Shown: piece after piece, positions 16,968-24,507 of the stretch
Position numbering within the stretch: position 1 is the first letter of the stretch
Layout: each line of letters opens with the position of its first letter
Origin: Clostridiales bacterium
GTDB lineage: Bacteria > Bacillota > Clostridia > Christensenellales > Borkfalkiaceae
DNA length: 25,729 nt
NCBI GenBank assembly: GCA_015069525.1
Contig: SVIK01000005.1
Span: forward strand, 1-25,729
Direction of reading: 5' to 3'
The notes under the pieces: model-generated
What the model was told of the DNA's origin: nothing
The model's input: only the letters and a program-made list of their open reading frames with translations
Databases searched by the model: none
Translations under genes and position numbers: made by a program

Positions 16968-17861
16968 TTATTCTTCTTGATTTACCGTCACTTTTTTACC
17001 GAAGCAAAACGCGCCTATCATTCCGGGGCCAACCGCAGAACCTACAGCAGAGCCCACGTAGCCGATATGCGCCTCTACCTCTTTCCCAAGCCGAACAAAA
17101 ATCATTTGTTTAAGCTCTTCCGCCTCTTCGATACAATCGGCGTGACAAATCATTAAGCGCTGATACGGCACGTCCTCCCACGCTTCCTTTATCATATCCG
17201 CAATGCGTTCCAAGGACACTTTTCTTCCCTTTACCTTGCTCAATGCAAAGTTATGCCCTTTCGCGTCCGCAATGATAATTGGTTTAATATTCAAAAGTCC
17301 GCCGAAAAACGCACTCGTTGCGCTCACTCTCCCCGCACGCTTCAAATACGTCAAGCTGTCCACCGAGCCAATCATATTCACCGTCATTTTGTTTTCTTCA
17401 ATCCACTGCGCGTTTTCTTCAATCGTCTTGCCTTCCGCGCGAAGCTCGCTCGCACGAATTGCCAATAACCCGAGCGCAAAGCACGCGCGGAGCGCGTCGA
17501 TGCAAACGATTTTCATATCGGGATATTTTTTCAATACCTCTTCACGCGCCACACGGCTGGCTTGAATTCCTGCCGAAATACCCGAGGAAGTGGCTACGTA
17601 CAATACGTCCTTCCCCTCCTGCGCATACTTTTCAAACGCCGTTTTGTATTGCTCTACGTTTACTTGCGCGGTAATAAAGCGCTTCCCCTCTCTCATCGCG
17701 TCATAGAATTCTTTTGCGGAAATATTTTCCCAATCTAAATCAGCGTCGTAATCTTTTCCCTCGCACGAAAAATGCATACAAACGTAATCGATATCGTACT
17801 TCTCTCGCAACGATTTGTCTAAATCGCTACCGCTGTCCGTTAAAATAGCATATTTTTTCAT
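16968..17861 (-). CDS. DegV family fatty-acid-binding protein (FakB-like)
   Basis: A 297-residue DegV-family protein. Known members (FakB) hold a fatty acid while FakA phosphorylates it. MKKYAILTDSGSDL opens the first Rossmann-like lobe, and ATSSGISAGIQASR matches the conserved Ser/Thr loop that binds the carboxylate. SVDSLTYLKRAGRVSATSAFFGGLLNIKPII is the family's central signature in full. The C-terminus carries the HIGYVGSAVGSAVGPGMIG block. The start is set at 17861, which has an AAAGGA site; a TTG ten codons earlier would overlap the end of the FakA gene and has no site of its own. It follows the FakA gene by 22 bp, the classic pairing, so a FakB role is likely. Confidence 0.92.
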   Translation of the reverse strand: MKKYAILTDSGSDLDKSLREKYDIDYVCMHFSCEGKDYDADLDWENISAKEFYDAMREGKRFITAQVNVEQYKTAFEKYAQEGKDVLYVATSSGISAGIQASRVAREEVLKKYPDMKIVCIDALRACFALGLLAIRASELRAEGKTIEENAQWIEENKMTVNMIGSVDSLTYLKRAGRVSATSAFFGGLLNIKPIIIADAKGHNFALSKVKGRKVSLERIADMIKEAWEDVPYQRLMICHADCIEEAEELKQMIFVRLGKEVEAHIGYVGSAVGSAVGPGMIGAFCFGKKVTVNQEE

Positions 17862-17870
17862 CTTTTGTCT

Positions 17871-17876
17871 TCCTTT
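17871..17876 (-). promoter_or_regulatory. Ribosome binding site that sets the DegV-type start
   Basis: AAAGGA on the minus strand, 9 bases before the ATG at 17861. It favours this start over the in-frame TTG at 17891. Confidence 0.7.
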
Positions 17877-17883
17877 ATTTTCG

Positions 17884-19563
17884 TTATTCAATAATTAAAA
17901 GGAAATCGTATACGTCCTGACCGCCTTCAATTTCGTAAACCTCTACGCACGGATAGTTTTGCGCCATAAAAGAACGCAATTCTTCCTTCTCCTCTTCGTT
18001 CACGCCGTTGCCGTACACGACGATAAGGAATTCCTTTTCCGCAACCCCTAATTTTGTTGCAAGCGCACAAACCGCCCCTGTCTTCGTGCTTTCACAAAGC
18101 AACATCGTATGGTCGGTAAAGCCCATATATCCGTCTTTCTCTACCTTGACGCCGTTCATCTCCGTCGAGCGCACGGAACGGGCTACCATACCCGTAATCG
18201 TGCCTGCCATGCTCTCTTCCATTTGCGCTTGAATTGCGTCGGGACCATCCAATTCGTAATCGACCATAGCGAGCGCGGAATAGCCTTGCCCCACGTTTTT
18301 GCTTTCGATGATACGAATTTGGGAATCGGTATACATATCCCCCGCCTGCTTCGCCGCCATAATAACGTTGCCGTTATTGGGCAAAACGAATACGTAATCG
18401 GCGTTCACTTCGTCGAACGCTTTAACAAAATCTTCCGCGGACGGGTTGTTCGTTTGTCCGCCGTAAATTACGTAGTCCGCACCCATTTCCTTGAACGTAC
18501 TACGCAAGCCTTCGCCCGTTGCCACCGTCACAATCGCATACGGACGGCGGGCGCGCTTGGGCATTTTAAACTCCTCCGCAACCGCCACTTCCTCTTTCAC
18601 TTCGTCATGCGTTTCGTTGTGTTGCAACGTCATGTTTTCAATCTTCACCGTCAAATATTCGCCAAATCTTTGGCAATATTCCAATACGAGATACGGTTTC
18701 AACGTATGCACGTGCATTTTCACAATCGTGCCCGTCTTAAACGCCACTACCGAATCGCCAATTGTTTCCAAATACGCAATCAGTTCCTCCACCGAAAATG
18801 CGTCTACGTCCGTCTTACTTTTTTGCAAGCGAAGAAGTAGCTCCGTACAATACCCGAATTCCATCACCGAATTCTCGTCGAATTTGGATAAATCCACCTC
18901 TTTTTGCGCATTTCCAGACGAGGCAAACACGTTCTCCACCGTTTCCCCCGCAAGCGCTTTGCAAAGCCCCTCGATAATATACACGAGCCCTGCTCCACCG
19001 CTATCGATAACCCCCGCTTCTTTCAGCACCGCCAAAAGCTCGGGCGTTCTTTCCAACGATTTCTTCATTTCTTCGAGATACCCGTTGAAAAAGGTCTCGA
19101 TTGTCATTTCTTCGTAATTTTGCGCGGATATATTTTCAATCGCTTCTCTTGCCACGGTAAGAATCGTTCCCTCTACGGGATGCGCGACTGCGCTGTACGC
19201 ATATTTCACGCCTATCTTTAACGCTTCTCCCAACCCTTTTACGTCTACTTCCGTCAAGCCTTTCAGCCCTTCGCCAAGCCCGTAGAAAAGTTGCGATAAA
19301 ATTACGCCCGAATTTCCACGCGCCCCCAACAACATACCTTGTGCCATTGCGTGCGCCTTTTCACCAAGCGTTTTATTCTCCTCGTGAAGCAATTCGTTTA
19401 CACCGCCTTGCATCGTGAGATACATATTTTCACCCGTATCCCCGTCAGGAATCGGGAAAACGTTCAAATCGTTTACTTTTTGCGCGTTTTTTTGCAAATT
19501 GCCCGCGCCACCGAGAAGCATCTTCCCAAACAATTCGCCGTCAATTATTTTTCTTCCTTCCAT
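17884..19563 (-). CDS. fakA: Fatty acid kinase FakA (DAK2-domain protein, YloV family)
   Basis: A 559-residue kinase that phosphorylates fatty acids bound to FakB, giving acyl-phosphate for phospholipid synthesis. The N-terminal DhaL/DAK2 domain has LNVFPIPDGDTGENM (residues 33-47), where Asp40 and Asp42 match the magnesium/ATP-binding aspartates, and GARGNSGVILSQLFYG further on. A middle region (GIDSGGAGLVYIIEGL and after) matches the linker of this family. The C-terminal half has the DegV-like fold of YloV (RRPYAIVTVATGEGL, YGGQTNNPSAEDFV, VLPNNGNVIMAA). The length is normal for the family. An AGGAG lies 11 bases before the ATG. It is the first gene of a four-gene operon with its own promoter at 19622-19650. 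The YloU/Asp23-type gene often found before it is absent. Confidence 0.95.
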   Translation of the reverse strand: MEGRKIIDGELFGKMLLGGAGNLQKNAQKVNDLNVFPIPDGDTGENMYLTMQGGVNELLHEENKTLGEKAHAMAQGMLLGARGNSGVILSQLFYGLGEGLKGLTEVDVKGLGEALKIGVKYAYSAVAHPVEGTILTVAREAIENISAQNYEEMTIETFFNGYLEEMKKSLERTPELLAVLKEAGVIDSGGAGLVYIIEGLCKALAGETVENVFASSGNAQKEVDLSKFDENSVMEFGYCTELLLRLQKSKTDVDAFSVEELIAYLETIGDSVVAFKTGTIVKMHVHTLKPYLVLEYCQRFGEYLTVKIENMTLQHNETHDEVKEEVAVAEEFKMPKRARRPYAIVTVATGEGLRSTFKEMGADYVIYGGQTNNPSAEDFVKAFDEVNADYVFVLPNNGNVIMAAKQAGDMYTDSQIRIIESKNVGQGYSALAMVDYELDGPDAIQAQMEESMAGTITGMVARSVRSTEMNGVKVEKDGYMGFTDHTMLLCESTKTGAVCALATKLGVAEKEFLIVVYGNGVNEEEKEELRSFMAQNYPCVEVYEIEGGQDVYDFLLIIE

Positions 19564-19621
19564 CTTTCGTAAAGCTCCTAACGCAGTTTTCTTTTTGCGT
19601 GATTTTTACAAACTCTATTCT

Positions 19622-19650
19622 ATTGTAGCAGTTTTTCCATTTTTTTTCAA
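19622..19650 (-). promoter_or_regulatory. Promoter of the fatty-acid kinase operon
   Basis: On the minus strand TTGAAA (19650-19645), exactly 17 bp, then TACAAT (19627-19622). Transcription would begin near 19615, giving a UTR of about 50 bases. No better candidate is present in the gap before fakA. Confidence 0.65.
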
Positions 19651-19655
19651 GTGTT

Positions 19656-19672
19656 TGACAATATAATTGTCA
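19656..19672. promoter_or_regulatory. 17-bp palindrome just upstream of the fakA promoter
   Basis: TGACAAT and ATTGTCA flank a 3-bp centre, a perfect 7-bp inverted repeat five bases upstream of the -35 box. Its size and place suit a dimeric regulator. It does not match the FapR site I know, and no regulator is encoded beside it. Confidence 0.4.
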
Positions 19673-19742
19673 TAATTTATCTTCCTCTTTTGGCAAAAAT
19701 AGCCATATTTCCACTCTTTTTTTGTATTTTTATTCACGTTAT

Positions 19743-19774
19743 AAACAAAAAATGCCCCGATTGGAGCATTTTTT
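19743..19774 (-). terminator. Terminator of the Cys-repeat surface protein gene
   Basis: On the minus strand AATGCTCC, an AATC loop, GGGGCATT and then a U-rich run. The stem has one U-G pair on this strand that would be a C-A mismatch on the other, so it favours minus-strand termination. It starts 6 bases after the stop. Confidence 0.8.
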
Positions 19775-19779
19775 ATTTT

Positions 19780-21819
19780 TTATTTCGTCCATTCGTTTTT
19801 CGTCACGACAAAGGCTACGCCCGCCATCACGATAATAACGCCTATTACCACCAAAAACACCGTCATTTGTTTTTGTGAAATCTTTGGTGCAATACTCTCC
19901 GTCACGGTATTTCCGCAACGTTCACAGGTTTTTATCTTTTCCCCTTCTTGCATGATTTGGGGCGCTTCCACTTCCACCCAATCGCCGTACTTGTGACCAA
20001 GCGCGCTATCTTCTGCCGTGCGCGTGTTCTTCGTTCCACAGCCGTTGTCGCACTCCGCCGTCTCCGTTCCGTCCGCTTCACACGTTGCGTCGTTATTGGA
20101 AACGTAATTGGTATAGCTATGTCCAAGCGCGCTATCTTCTGCCGTACGTGTGTTCTTCGTTCCACAGCCGTTATCGCACTCCGCCGTCTCCGTTCCGTCC
20201 GTTTCACACGTTGCGTCGTTATTGGAAACGTAATTGGTGTAGCTATGTCCAAGCGCGCTATCTTCTGCCGTACGCGTGTTCTTCGTTCCACAGCCGTTGT
20301 CGCACTCTGCCGTCTCCGTTCCGTCCGTTTCACACGTCGCGTCGTTATTGGAAACGTAATTGGTGTAGCTATGTCCAAGCGCGCTATCTTCTGCCGTACG
20401 CGTGTTCTTCGTCCCACAACCGTTGTCGCACTCCGCCGTCTCCGTCCCGTCCGTTTCACACGTCGCGTCGTTATTGGAAACGTAATTGGTATAGCTATGC
20501 CCAAGCGCGCTATCTGCCACCGTGCGTGTGTTCTTCGTTCCACAGCCGTGGTCGCACTCCGCCGTCTCCGTTCCGTCCGTTTCACACGTCGCGTCGTTAT
20601 TGGAAACGTAATTGGTATAACTATGCCCAAGCGCGCTATCTGCCACCGTGCGTGTGTTCTTCGTTCCACAGCCGTGGTCGCACTCCGCCGTTTCCGTTCC
20701 GTCCGTTTCACACGTCGCGTCGTTATTGGAAGCGTAATTGGTGTAGCTATGTTTATAGAAAACAAACGAATAGGTATAAAGCCCTTCTTTTTCCATTTTC
20801 ATTACTGCTTTGTCGCTTGCCGTATATCCGTATCCGTCTACTCCTTGTACGTAGGTACAACCGTCAAAAGCGCAATATTCGTTAGAGAGTCCCGAAAAGG
20901 CATAGCTTACCCCATCGATTAAAGCCATCTGGTAAGAGAATTTGCCCTCTGCGTCCGAGGTAAACGTTTGCTCGGTTGCGGTATCGTCCGTATACGTGAC
21001 CGTCACGTTCTCAATGGCATTACCTTCTTCGTCCACCGCGTAAAAAGAGTCCCCAGGCGAATTCATTACGATAAGTACGTTGTCCGTGTTCTCCTCTATC
21101 GTAAACGTCATGCCGTTGCCTTGCACTTCTTCCCCGTTAAACGACATGTACGTACATTGCGTATACGTTTTTTCGCCGTTGATTTGAATAGGTTTATCCG
21201 TATTCAATTCCACAATCTCATACGTGCCCGCAGGCATAGCATACGAAAACGCCCAACCGTCCGAAGATTCTTGATAGGCGTCCACGCCCAGCTCACTCGT
21301 GCTCACGCCCAAATAGAACATATTCAGCCCCACGGTTTTATCCGTGTCTACGTTGCGGATAGCAAACGCCACTTCCGTTTCAGGGTCGTAGTTCAATACC
21401 TCTCCGCCTAAATCAAATTTCTTTTGTACGACAAATTGAGTAAAACCCTTAAACTCTTGCAATTTTTTTATCGCGTTTTCATAGCGAGTGGGCATAAAAT
21501 TTTCCCCCACTTCGGTCACGAGGGAATAAAACTCTTCCAATTCTTCATCCGTATCCAAATCCCACTTGATACGGTCGATATTATGTATTTGTTGCGTGAC
21601 CTCCATTGCGTTTTCCAACGTAATTTCGTCAGGAGCGGGCAAGGCGTTGATTTGCGAGGCAACGTCGCTTGCCAAACAATAGCCCGTGTGATTGCAAACG
21701 TTTGCATTTTCTTCCGCACTCGTATTTAACGACGTGAGCCCTTGCACACCAAAAGCCACGCAAACCGTCGCAAACATTCCTAATAAAACCGCTTTAAAGA
21801 AACTTTTTTTTCTTCGCAT
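19780..21819 (-). CDS. Membrane-anchored surface protein with six 42-residue Cys-containing repeats
   Basis: A 679-residue surface protein of unknown function. A signal peptide (MRRKKSFFKAVLLGMF...; cleavage likely after NTSA) is followed by a unique region of about 320 residues with strand-rich stretches (FSYAMPAGTYEIVEL; EGKFSYQMALIDGVSYAF). Then come six near-identical repeats of 42 residues, each with HSYTNY, NNDATCE, GTETAECD, GCGTKN and DSALG, holding three cysteines. A divergent last unit (HKYGDWVEV...KTCERCGN) resembles the H-Y-G...C..CG repeats common in clostridial surface proteins. The chain ends in a hydrophobic helix (MTVFLVVIGVIIVMAGVAFVV) and a short TKNEWTK tail, so it is anchored by a C-terminal membrane segment and not by sortase. 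It stands alone between its own promoter and terminator. The Cys pattern could bind zinc or form disulfides. Confidence 0.85.
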   Translation of the reverse strand: MRRKKSFFKAVLLGMFATVCVAFGVQGLTSLNTSAEENANVCNHTGYCLASDVASQINALPAPDEITLENAMEVTQQIHNIDRIKWDLDTDEELEEFYSLVTEVGENFMPTRYENAIKKLQEFKGFTQFVVQKKFDLGGEVLNYDPETEVAFAIRNVDTDKTVGLNMFYLGVSTSELGVDAYQESSDGWAFSYAMPAGTYEIVELNTDKPIQINGEKTYTQCTYMSFNGEEVQGNGMTFTIEENTDNVLIVMNSPGDSFYAVDEEGNAIENVTVTYTDDTATEQTFTSDAEGKFSYQMALIDGVSYAFSGLSNEYCAFDGCTYVQGVDGYGYTASDKAVMKMEKEGLYTYSFVFYKHSYTNYASNNDATCETDGTETAECDHGCGTKNTRTVADSALGHSYTNYVSNNDATCETDGTETAECDHGCGTKNTRTVADSALGHSYTNYVSNNDATCETDGTETAECDNGCGTKNTRTAEDSALGHSYTNYVSNNDATCETDGTETAECDNGCGTKNTRTAEDSALGHSYTNYVSNNDATCETDGTETAECDNGCGTKNTRTAEDSALGHSYTNYVSNNDATCEADGTETAECDNGCGTKNTRTAEDSALGHKYGDWVEVEAPQIMQEGEKIKTCERCGNTVTESIAPKISQKQMTVFLVVIGVIIVMAGVAFVVTKNEWTK
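19999..20754. repeat. Six tandem 126-bp repeats inside the surface protein gene
   Basis: The anchor AAGCGCGCTATC recurs at 19999, 20125, 20251, 20377, 20503 and 20629, exactly every 126 bp (42 codons). Copies differ by few bases. The two N-terminal units code CDHGCG and RTVADS, the four C-terminal units CDNGCG and RTAEDS, so the array grew by at least two duplication events. Confidence 0.95.
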
Positions 21820-21852
21820 CGATATAATGCTCCTTCCAATTTTCTATAAAGC

Positions 21853-21881
21853 ATTTTACCATCAACCCACGCTCTTGTCAA
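21853..21881 (-). promoter_or_regulatory. Promoter of the Cys-repeat surface protein gene
   Basis: On the minus strand a perfect TTGACA (21881-21876), a 17-bp spacer and TAAAAT (21858-21853). An AAGGAG ribosome site follows before the ATG at 21819. The promoter starts just after the rhamnosidase terminator, so this gene is a separate unit. Confidence 0.75.
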
Positions 21882-21891
21882 TACCCTTTTC

Positions 21892-21921
21892 AAAAAAAGA
21901 AACGCCCTATAAGGGCGCTTC
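21892..21921 (-). terminator. Terminator of the rhamnosidase gene
   Basis: GAAGCGCCCT pairs with AGGGCGTTTC around a 3-base loop (one G-U pair), followed by seven T on the minus strand, 16 bases after the stop. Confidence 0.85.
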
Positions 21922-21937
21922 CCGTTTTTTATTAAGT

Positions 21938-24145
21938 TTAGGCGAGTTTTATCTCTATTTTTCCCGTTTTTACAGGAATATCCTTGCCTTCTATCCGTAA
22001 AACCGCCTGCACGCCGTCGGGCAAAACGATTTCCGCCTTCATCACGTCCCCCGCCTTTTCCCAAGCGAACGAGATTATGCCGTTGGGCGTTTCCGTCTTG
22101 CTTTGCGCACTACAATTTTCCGCAAAGAAGAAGGGCTGTAATACGCACTTATCGTATGCAATCCCCGCGTTTTGCAAACCGCCCACGTTGCGGAAAAGCC
22201 AATGCACTACGTCGCCGTACATGTGGTGATTTAACGAGCCTTCGCCGTTCCAGCTTTCCCAAAGCGTCGTTGCACCGTGTTCTTTTAAATAGCCGTAGGA
22301 AGGATAATCATAGCGGTTGATAATCTTATACGCTTCCGCCGTGTAGCCGTATTTCGTGAGCGCGTTAGGGAGCGCTTTCATGCCCAAAATTCCCACCTTG
22401 AACATATATCCGTCTGCGCGCACTCTTTCCACGAGTTTTTTTGCAATCGACTTTGCCTGTTCCCCCTCCACGATGTCGAAGAAGAGCACTTCGGCAAGCG
22501 CGCCTTGTCCGTCGTTATCCACGCTATCCCCGTGGACGTATTCTTTGATAATCGCCTGCTTGGTTGCTTCCGCCTCGCTTGCGTACGTTTCCGCCTCCGC
22601 CGTTTCTCCACGCAAAAGGCAAATCGTTTCCATGATTTTTTGCATCTTGTAATAGTAGCAGGAATCGGAAAGTTCGTTGCTCATCAAAGTGAGGTCGGGC
22701 ACGTTTTGCGGAGGACACCAATCGGACAAACCGAAACAAACCAGCCCGCCCTTTTCACGGTAATACTTGGCATACTCTAAATACTTTTTCCCCGTTTCGT
22801 AGACGGATAACAAGGCTTCGCTATCCCCCGTTTCCTTGTATACGGCATAGGGCAGGAAAAAGAGTGCGCAATCCCATGCAGGACCACTCCCCCAATTAAA
22901 GCCCCAGCCAGAAGTGGGCACGATTGCACAAAGCTGACCGTTCTCCCTTTGCGCGTCCGACATGTCGTCAAGCCATTTTTTATACGCTTGTTTCATATCG
23001 AAAAGAGCGGTAGCGTAATCGCAAGAGATTGCCGAATCGCCCGTCCAGCCGTTCTTTTCTCTGTGTGGACAATCCTCGGATATGCCGTGCCAATTCCCTA
23101 AAAACGAACGCACGCCCGCATCAAAAATCCAACTCATTAACTCGTCCGAGCAGGCAAATTCTCCCTTTTGTTTCAAATCGGTATGCACGAAATACGCCGT
23201 AAGTGCGGAAATAGGCGGTTCTTGTTCCAAGCCCGACACCTCTACGTAGCGGAAGCCGTGATATACGAATTCTGGTTTCCATTCCTCCACACCCTTGCCC
23301 GCAAAGGTGTACTTATCGGTAGAAAATTCTACGTTTCCCGTCACGTACCAATCAAGATTAGATTGGTCGATTTCTTCCCCCTTGCATTTTTCCGCATAAC
23401 GGAAAACGGCGGTCTCGCCCGCTTTGCCTTGCAAGCGCATGGAAATATAGCCCGTAATGTTTTTGCCAAAATCAAACACCCAGCCCTTTTCACTCTTCCA
23501 CATTTTTTCCGCGGAATATCGTACGCACTCCCTAATCGGTGGCATAACCATTTTGCAAAGCTTGCCCCCAGGAGGCGACACTCTGCACGCGCCGAACCAT
23601 TGGCTATCGTCGTAGCCGTTCTCTTTCCAATTATCGTCCCTTCTCGCATCGAAAAACTCGCCCGTGCGGATAGCGTTGTGGACGGTAGCTCCGTGTGGCG
23701 TCATTTTCCAAGTTCTGTCGCTCACGCAAGCGATACCATTTTTCGTTTCCAATTCGAAAAGCAGTTTCACACACTCCCGCCAGCTCGCTTGATAAAAGCC
23801 CCACGTGTCCTCCGTCATTTGGTTGTAAAATCCGTTGCCAAGCTTAACGGCAACTACGTTTTCCCCTGCACGAAGATACTTTTCTACGTCGTATTCTACG
23901 TACAAAGCGCGCTTGTCATAGGCGGTAAACGCAGGCGAAAGCACGTCGTCCCCCACCTTTTCACCGTTGATATATAGCGTGTAGCAACCCAATCCGCAAA
24001 TACGGCAAACCGCACCTTCGTTTTCTCCCGCTTTTAGCGTGAACGTCTTGCGGAATTGCACCGCAGGGCTTTGGTACGCCGTATGACGTTCTACCACGTG
24101 TTCGCCCGTGCCTATCCATTTTGCCGACGTCGAAAAATTATCCAT
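21938..24145 (-). CDS. Alpha-L-rhamnosidase, GH78 family, cytoplasmic
   Basis: Cleaves terminal alpha-L-rhamnose from oligosaccharides or glycosides. The 735 residues carry the GH78 order: an N-terminal beta domain (CYTLYINGEKVGDDVLSPAF), a second beta domain (VFDFGKNITGYI), an (alpha/alpha)6 catalytic barrel and a C-terminal beta domain. The acidic cluster is intact: DCPHREKNGWTGD gives Asp358, Glu363 and Asp370 with the D-x4-E-x6-D spacing of characterised members, and TTLWESWNG gives Glu630 as the likely general base. It has no signal peptide, so the substrate must be imported, which fits a strain with a sugar ABC importer. The length is shorter than many GH78 enzymes. A TAGGAG site precedes the ATG. 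Two promoters and two palindromes lie upstream, so it is probably tightly regulated. Confidence 0.93.
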   Translation of the reverse strand: MDNFSTSAKWIGTGEHVVERHTAYQSPAVQFRKTFTLKAGENEGAVCRICGLGCYTLYINGEKVGDDVLSPAFTAYDKRALYVEYDVEKYLRAGENVVAVKLGNGFYNQMTEDTWGFYQASWRECVKLLFELETKNGIACVSDRTWKMTPHGATVHNAIRTGEFFDARRDDNWKENGYDDSQWFGACRVSPPGGKLCKMVMPPIRECVRYSAEKMWKSEKGWVFDFGKNITGYISMRLQGKAGETAVFRYAEKCKGEEIDQSNLDWYVTGNVEFSTDKYTFAGKGVEEWKPEFVYHGFRYVEVSGLEQEPPISALTAYFVHTDLKQKGEFACSDELMSWIFDAGVRSFLGNWHGISEDCPHREKNGWTGDSAISCDYATALFDMKQAYKKWLDDMSDAQRENGQLCAIVPTSGWGFNWGSGPAWDCALFFLPYAVYKETGDSEALLSVYETGKKYLEYAKYYREKGGLVCFGLSDWCPPQNVPDLTLMSNELSDSCYYYKMQKIMETICLLRGETAEAETYASEAEATKQAIIKEYVHGDSVDNDGQGALAEVLFFDIVEGEQAKSIAKKLVERVRADGYMFKVGILGMKALPNALTKYGYTAEAYKIINRYDYPSYGYLKEHGATTLWESWNGEGSLNHHMYGDVVHWLFRNVGGLQNAGIAYDKCVLQPFFFAENCSAQSKTETPNGIISFAWEKAGDVMKAEIVLPDGVQAVLRIEGKDIPVKTGKIEIKLA

Positions 24146-24161
24146 ATTCTTTCTCCTACCG

Positions 24162-24181
24162 ATATTCCTTTGGAATATTCC
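24162..24181. promoter_or_regulatory. Inverted repeat in the 5' UTR of the rhamnosidase gene
   Basis: ATATTCC, a TTT centre and GGAATAT form a perfect 17-bp inverted repeat (24162-24178), overlapping a second palindrome GGAATATTCC (24172-24181). It lies just downstream of the -10 box, covering the expected start of transcription, where a repressor would block it. No protein can be named. Confidence 0.45.
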
Positions 24182-24186
24182 ACTCT

Positions 24187-24214
24187 ATTATAAAATAATT
24201 TTTGGCAAAGTCAA
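24187..24214 (-). promoter_or_regulatory. Promoter of the rhamnosidase gene
   Basis: On the minus strand TTGACT (24214-24209), a 16-bp spacer and a perfect TATAAT (24192-24187), about 40 bp before the start codon. Confidence 0.7.
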
Positions 24215-24354
24215 GTACTTATTTTAACAAACCGTTTAACATTTTTTAAGGTATATTTAACTTTTTTTGCACGGAATTCAAAATCAGGAATCACATGATA
24301 AAAAGACAAAGGCCGTGGAAACTCAACCAGCATTGAAAGCCATCTTTTTTTCAT
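24211..24354 (-). CDS. Possible 47-aa leader ORF upstream of the rhamnosidase
   Basis: An ATG at 24354, with GAAGGGA 7 bases upstream, opens a 48-codon frame that ends TGA within the -35 box of the rhamnosidase promoter. The peptide begins MKKRWLSMLVEFPRPL and ends in a basic tail (KKVKYTLKNVKRFVKIST). A near-consensus promoter lies upstream (24401-24430), so the segment is probably transcribed. I do not recognise the peptide. It could be a real small basic protein, a leader whose translation affects the gene downstream, or a chance frame in a regulatory RNA. Confidence 0.35.
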   Translation of the reverse strand: MKKRWLSMLVEFPRPLSFYHVIPDFEFRAKKVKYTLKNVKRFVKIST

Positions 24355-24390
24355 TTATAATTCCCTTCTTTTATGTATTTGCACATAACT

Positions 24391-24412
24391 GGCTATTATA
24401 ATTATAATAGCC
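24391..24412. promoter_or_regulatory. Perfect 22-bp palindrome covering a -10 box
   Basis: GGCTATTATAA is followed directly by its exact reverse complement. The palindrome includes the TATAAT of the promoter at 24401-24430, so a bound dimer would block RNA polymerase. Confidence 0.5.
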
Positions 24413-24430
24413 TTATTTCGAATTTGTCAA
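24401..24430 (-). promoter_or_regulatory. Strong promoter upstream of the possible leader ORF
   Basis: On the minus strand a perfect TTGACA (24430-24425), an 18-bp spacer and a perfect TATAAT (24406-24401). It would drive the 24211-24354 ORF and could extend into the rhamnosidase gene, since no terminator lies between. Confidence 0.65.
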
Positions 24431-24454
24431 GCTTTTGCAAAATAAAATTCCCGT

Positions 24455-24489
24455 TAAAAAAGAGCTACAACCGTTTGCGTTGCAACTCT
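24455..24489 (-). terminator. Terminator of the cyclophilin-like lipoprotein gene
   Basis: AGAGTTGCAAC pairs along all 11 positions with GTTGTAGCTCT (two G-U pairs) around a 7-base loop, then six T on the minus strand, 18 bases after the stop. Confidence 0.85.
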
Positions 24490-24507
24490 TTTGTTTCGTT
24501 TATTCTA

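Noticed and set aside
17862..17891. TTG start ten codons before the DegV-type ATG
   Set aside because: It overlaps the end of fakA and lacks a ribosome site, while the internal ATG has AAAGGA and matches the family's usual beginning.
19655..19683. Plus-strand promoter-like TTGACA with TATCTT
   Set aside because: It points into the terminator and 3' end of the surface protein gene with no plus-strand gene to drive; TTGACA there is half of the palindrome.
19999..20754. Possible CRISPR array
   Set aside because: The units are contiguous coding repeats of 126 bp with no unique spacers.
19932..20922. Several long frames on both strands across the repeat array
   Set aside because: The repeat unit is 126 bp, a multiple of three, so any frame free of stops in one unit stays open through all six. 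Only the minus frame with signal peptide and membrane anchor is credible.
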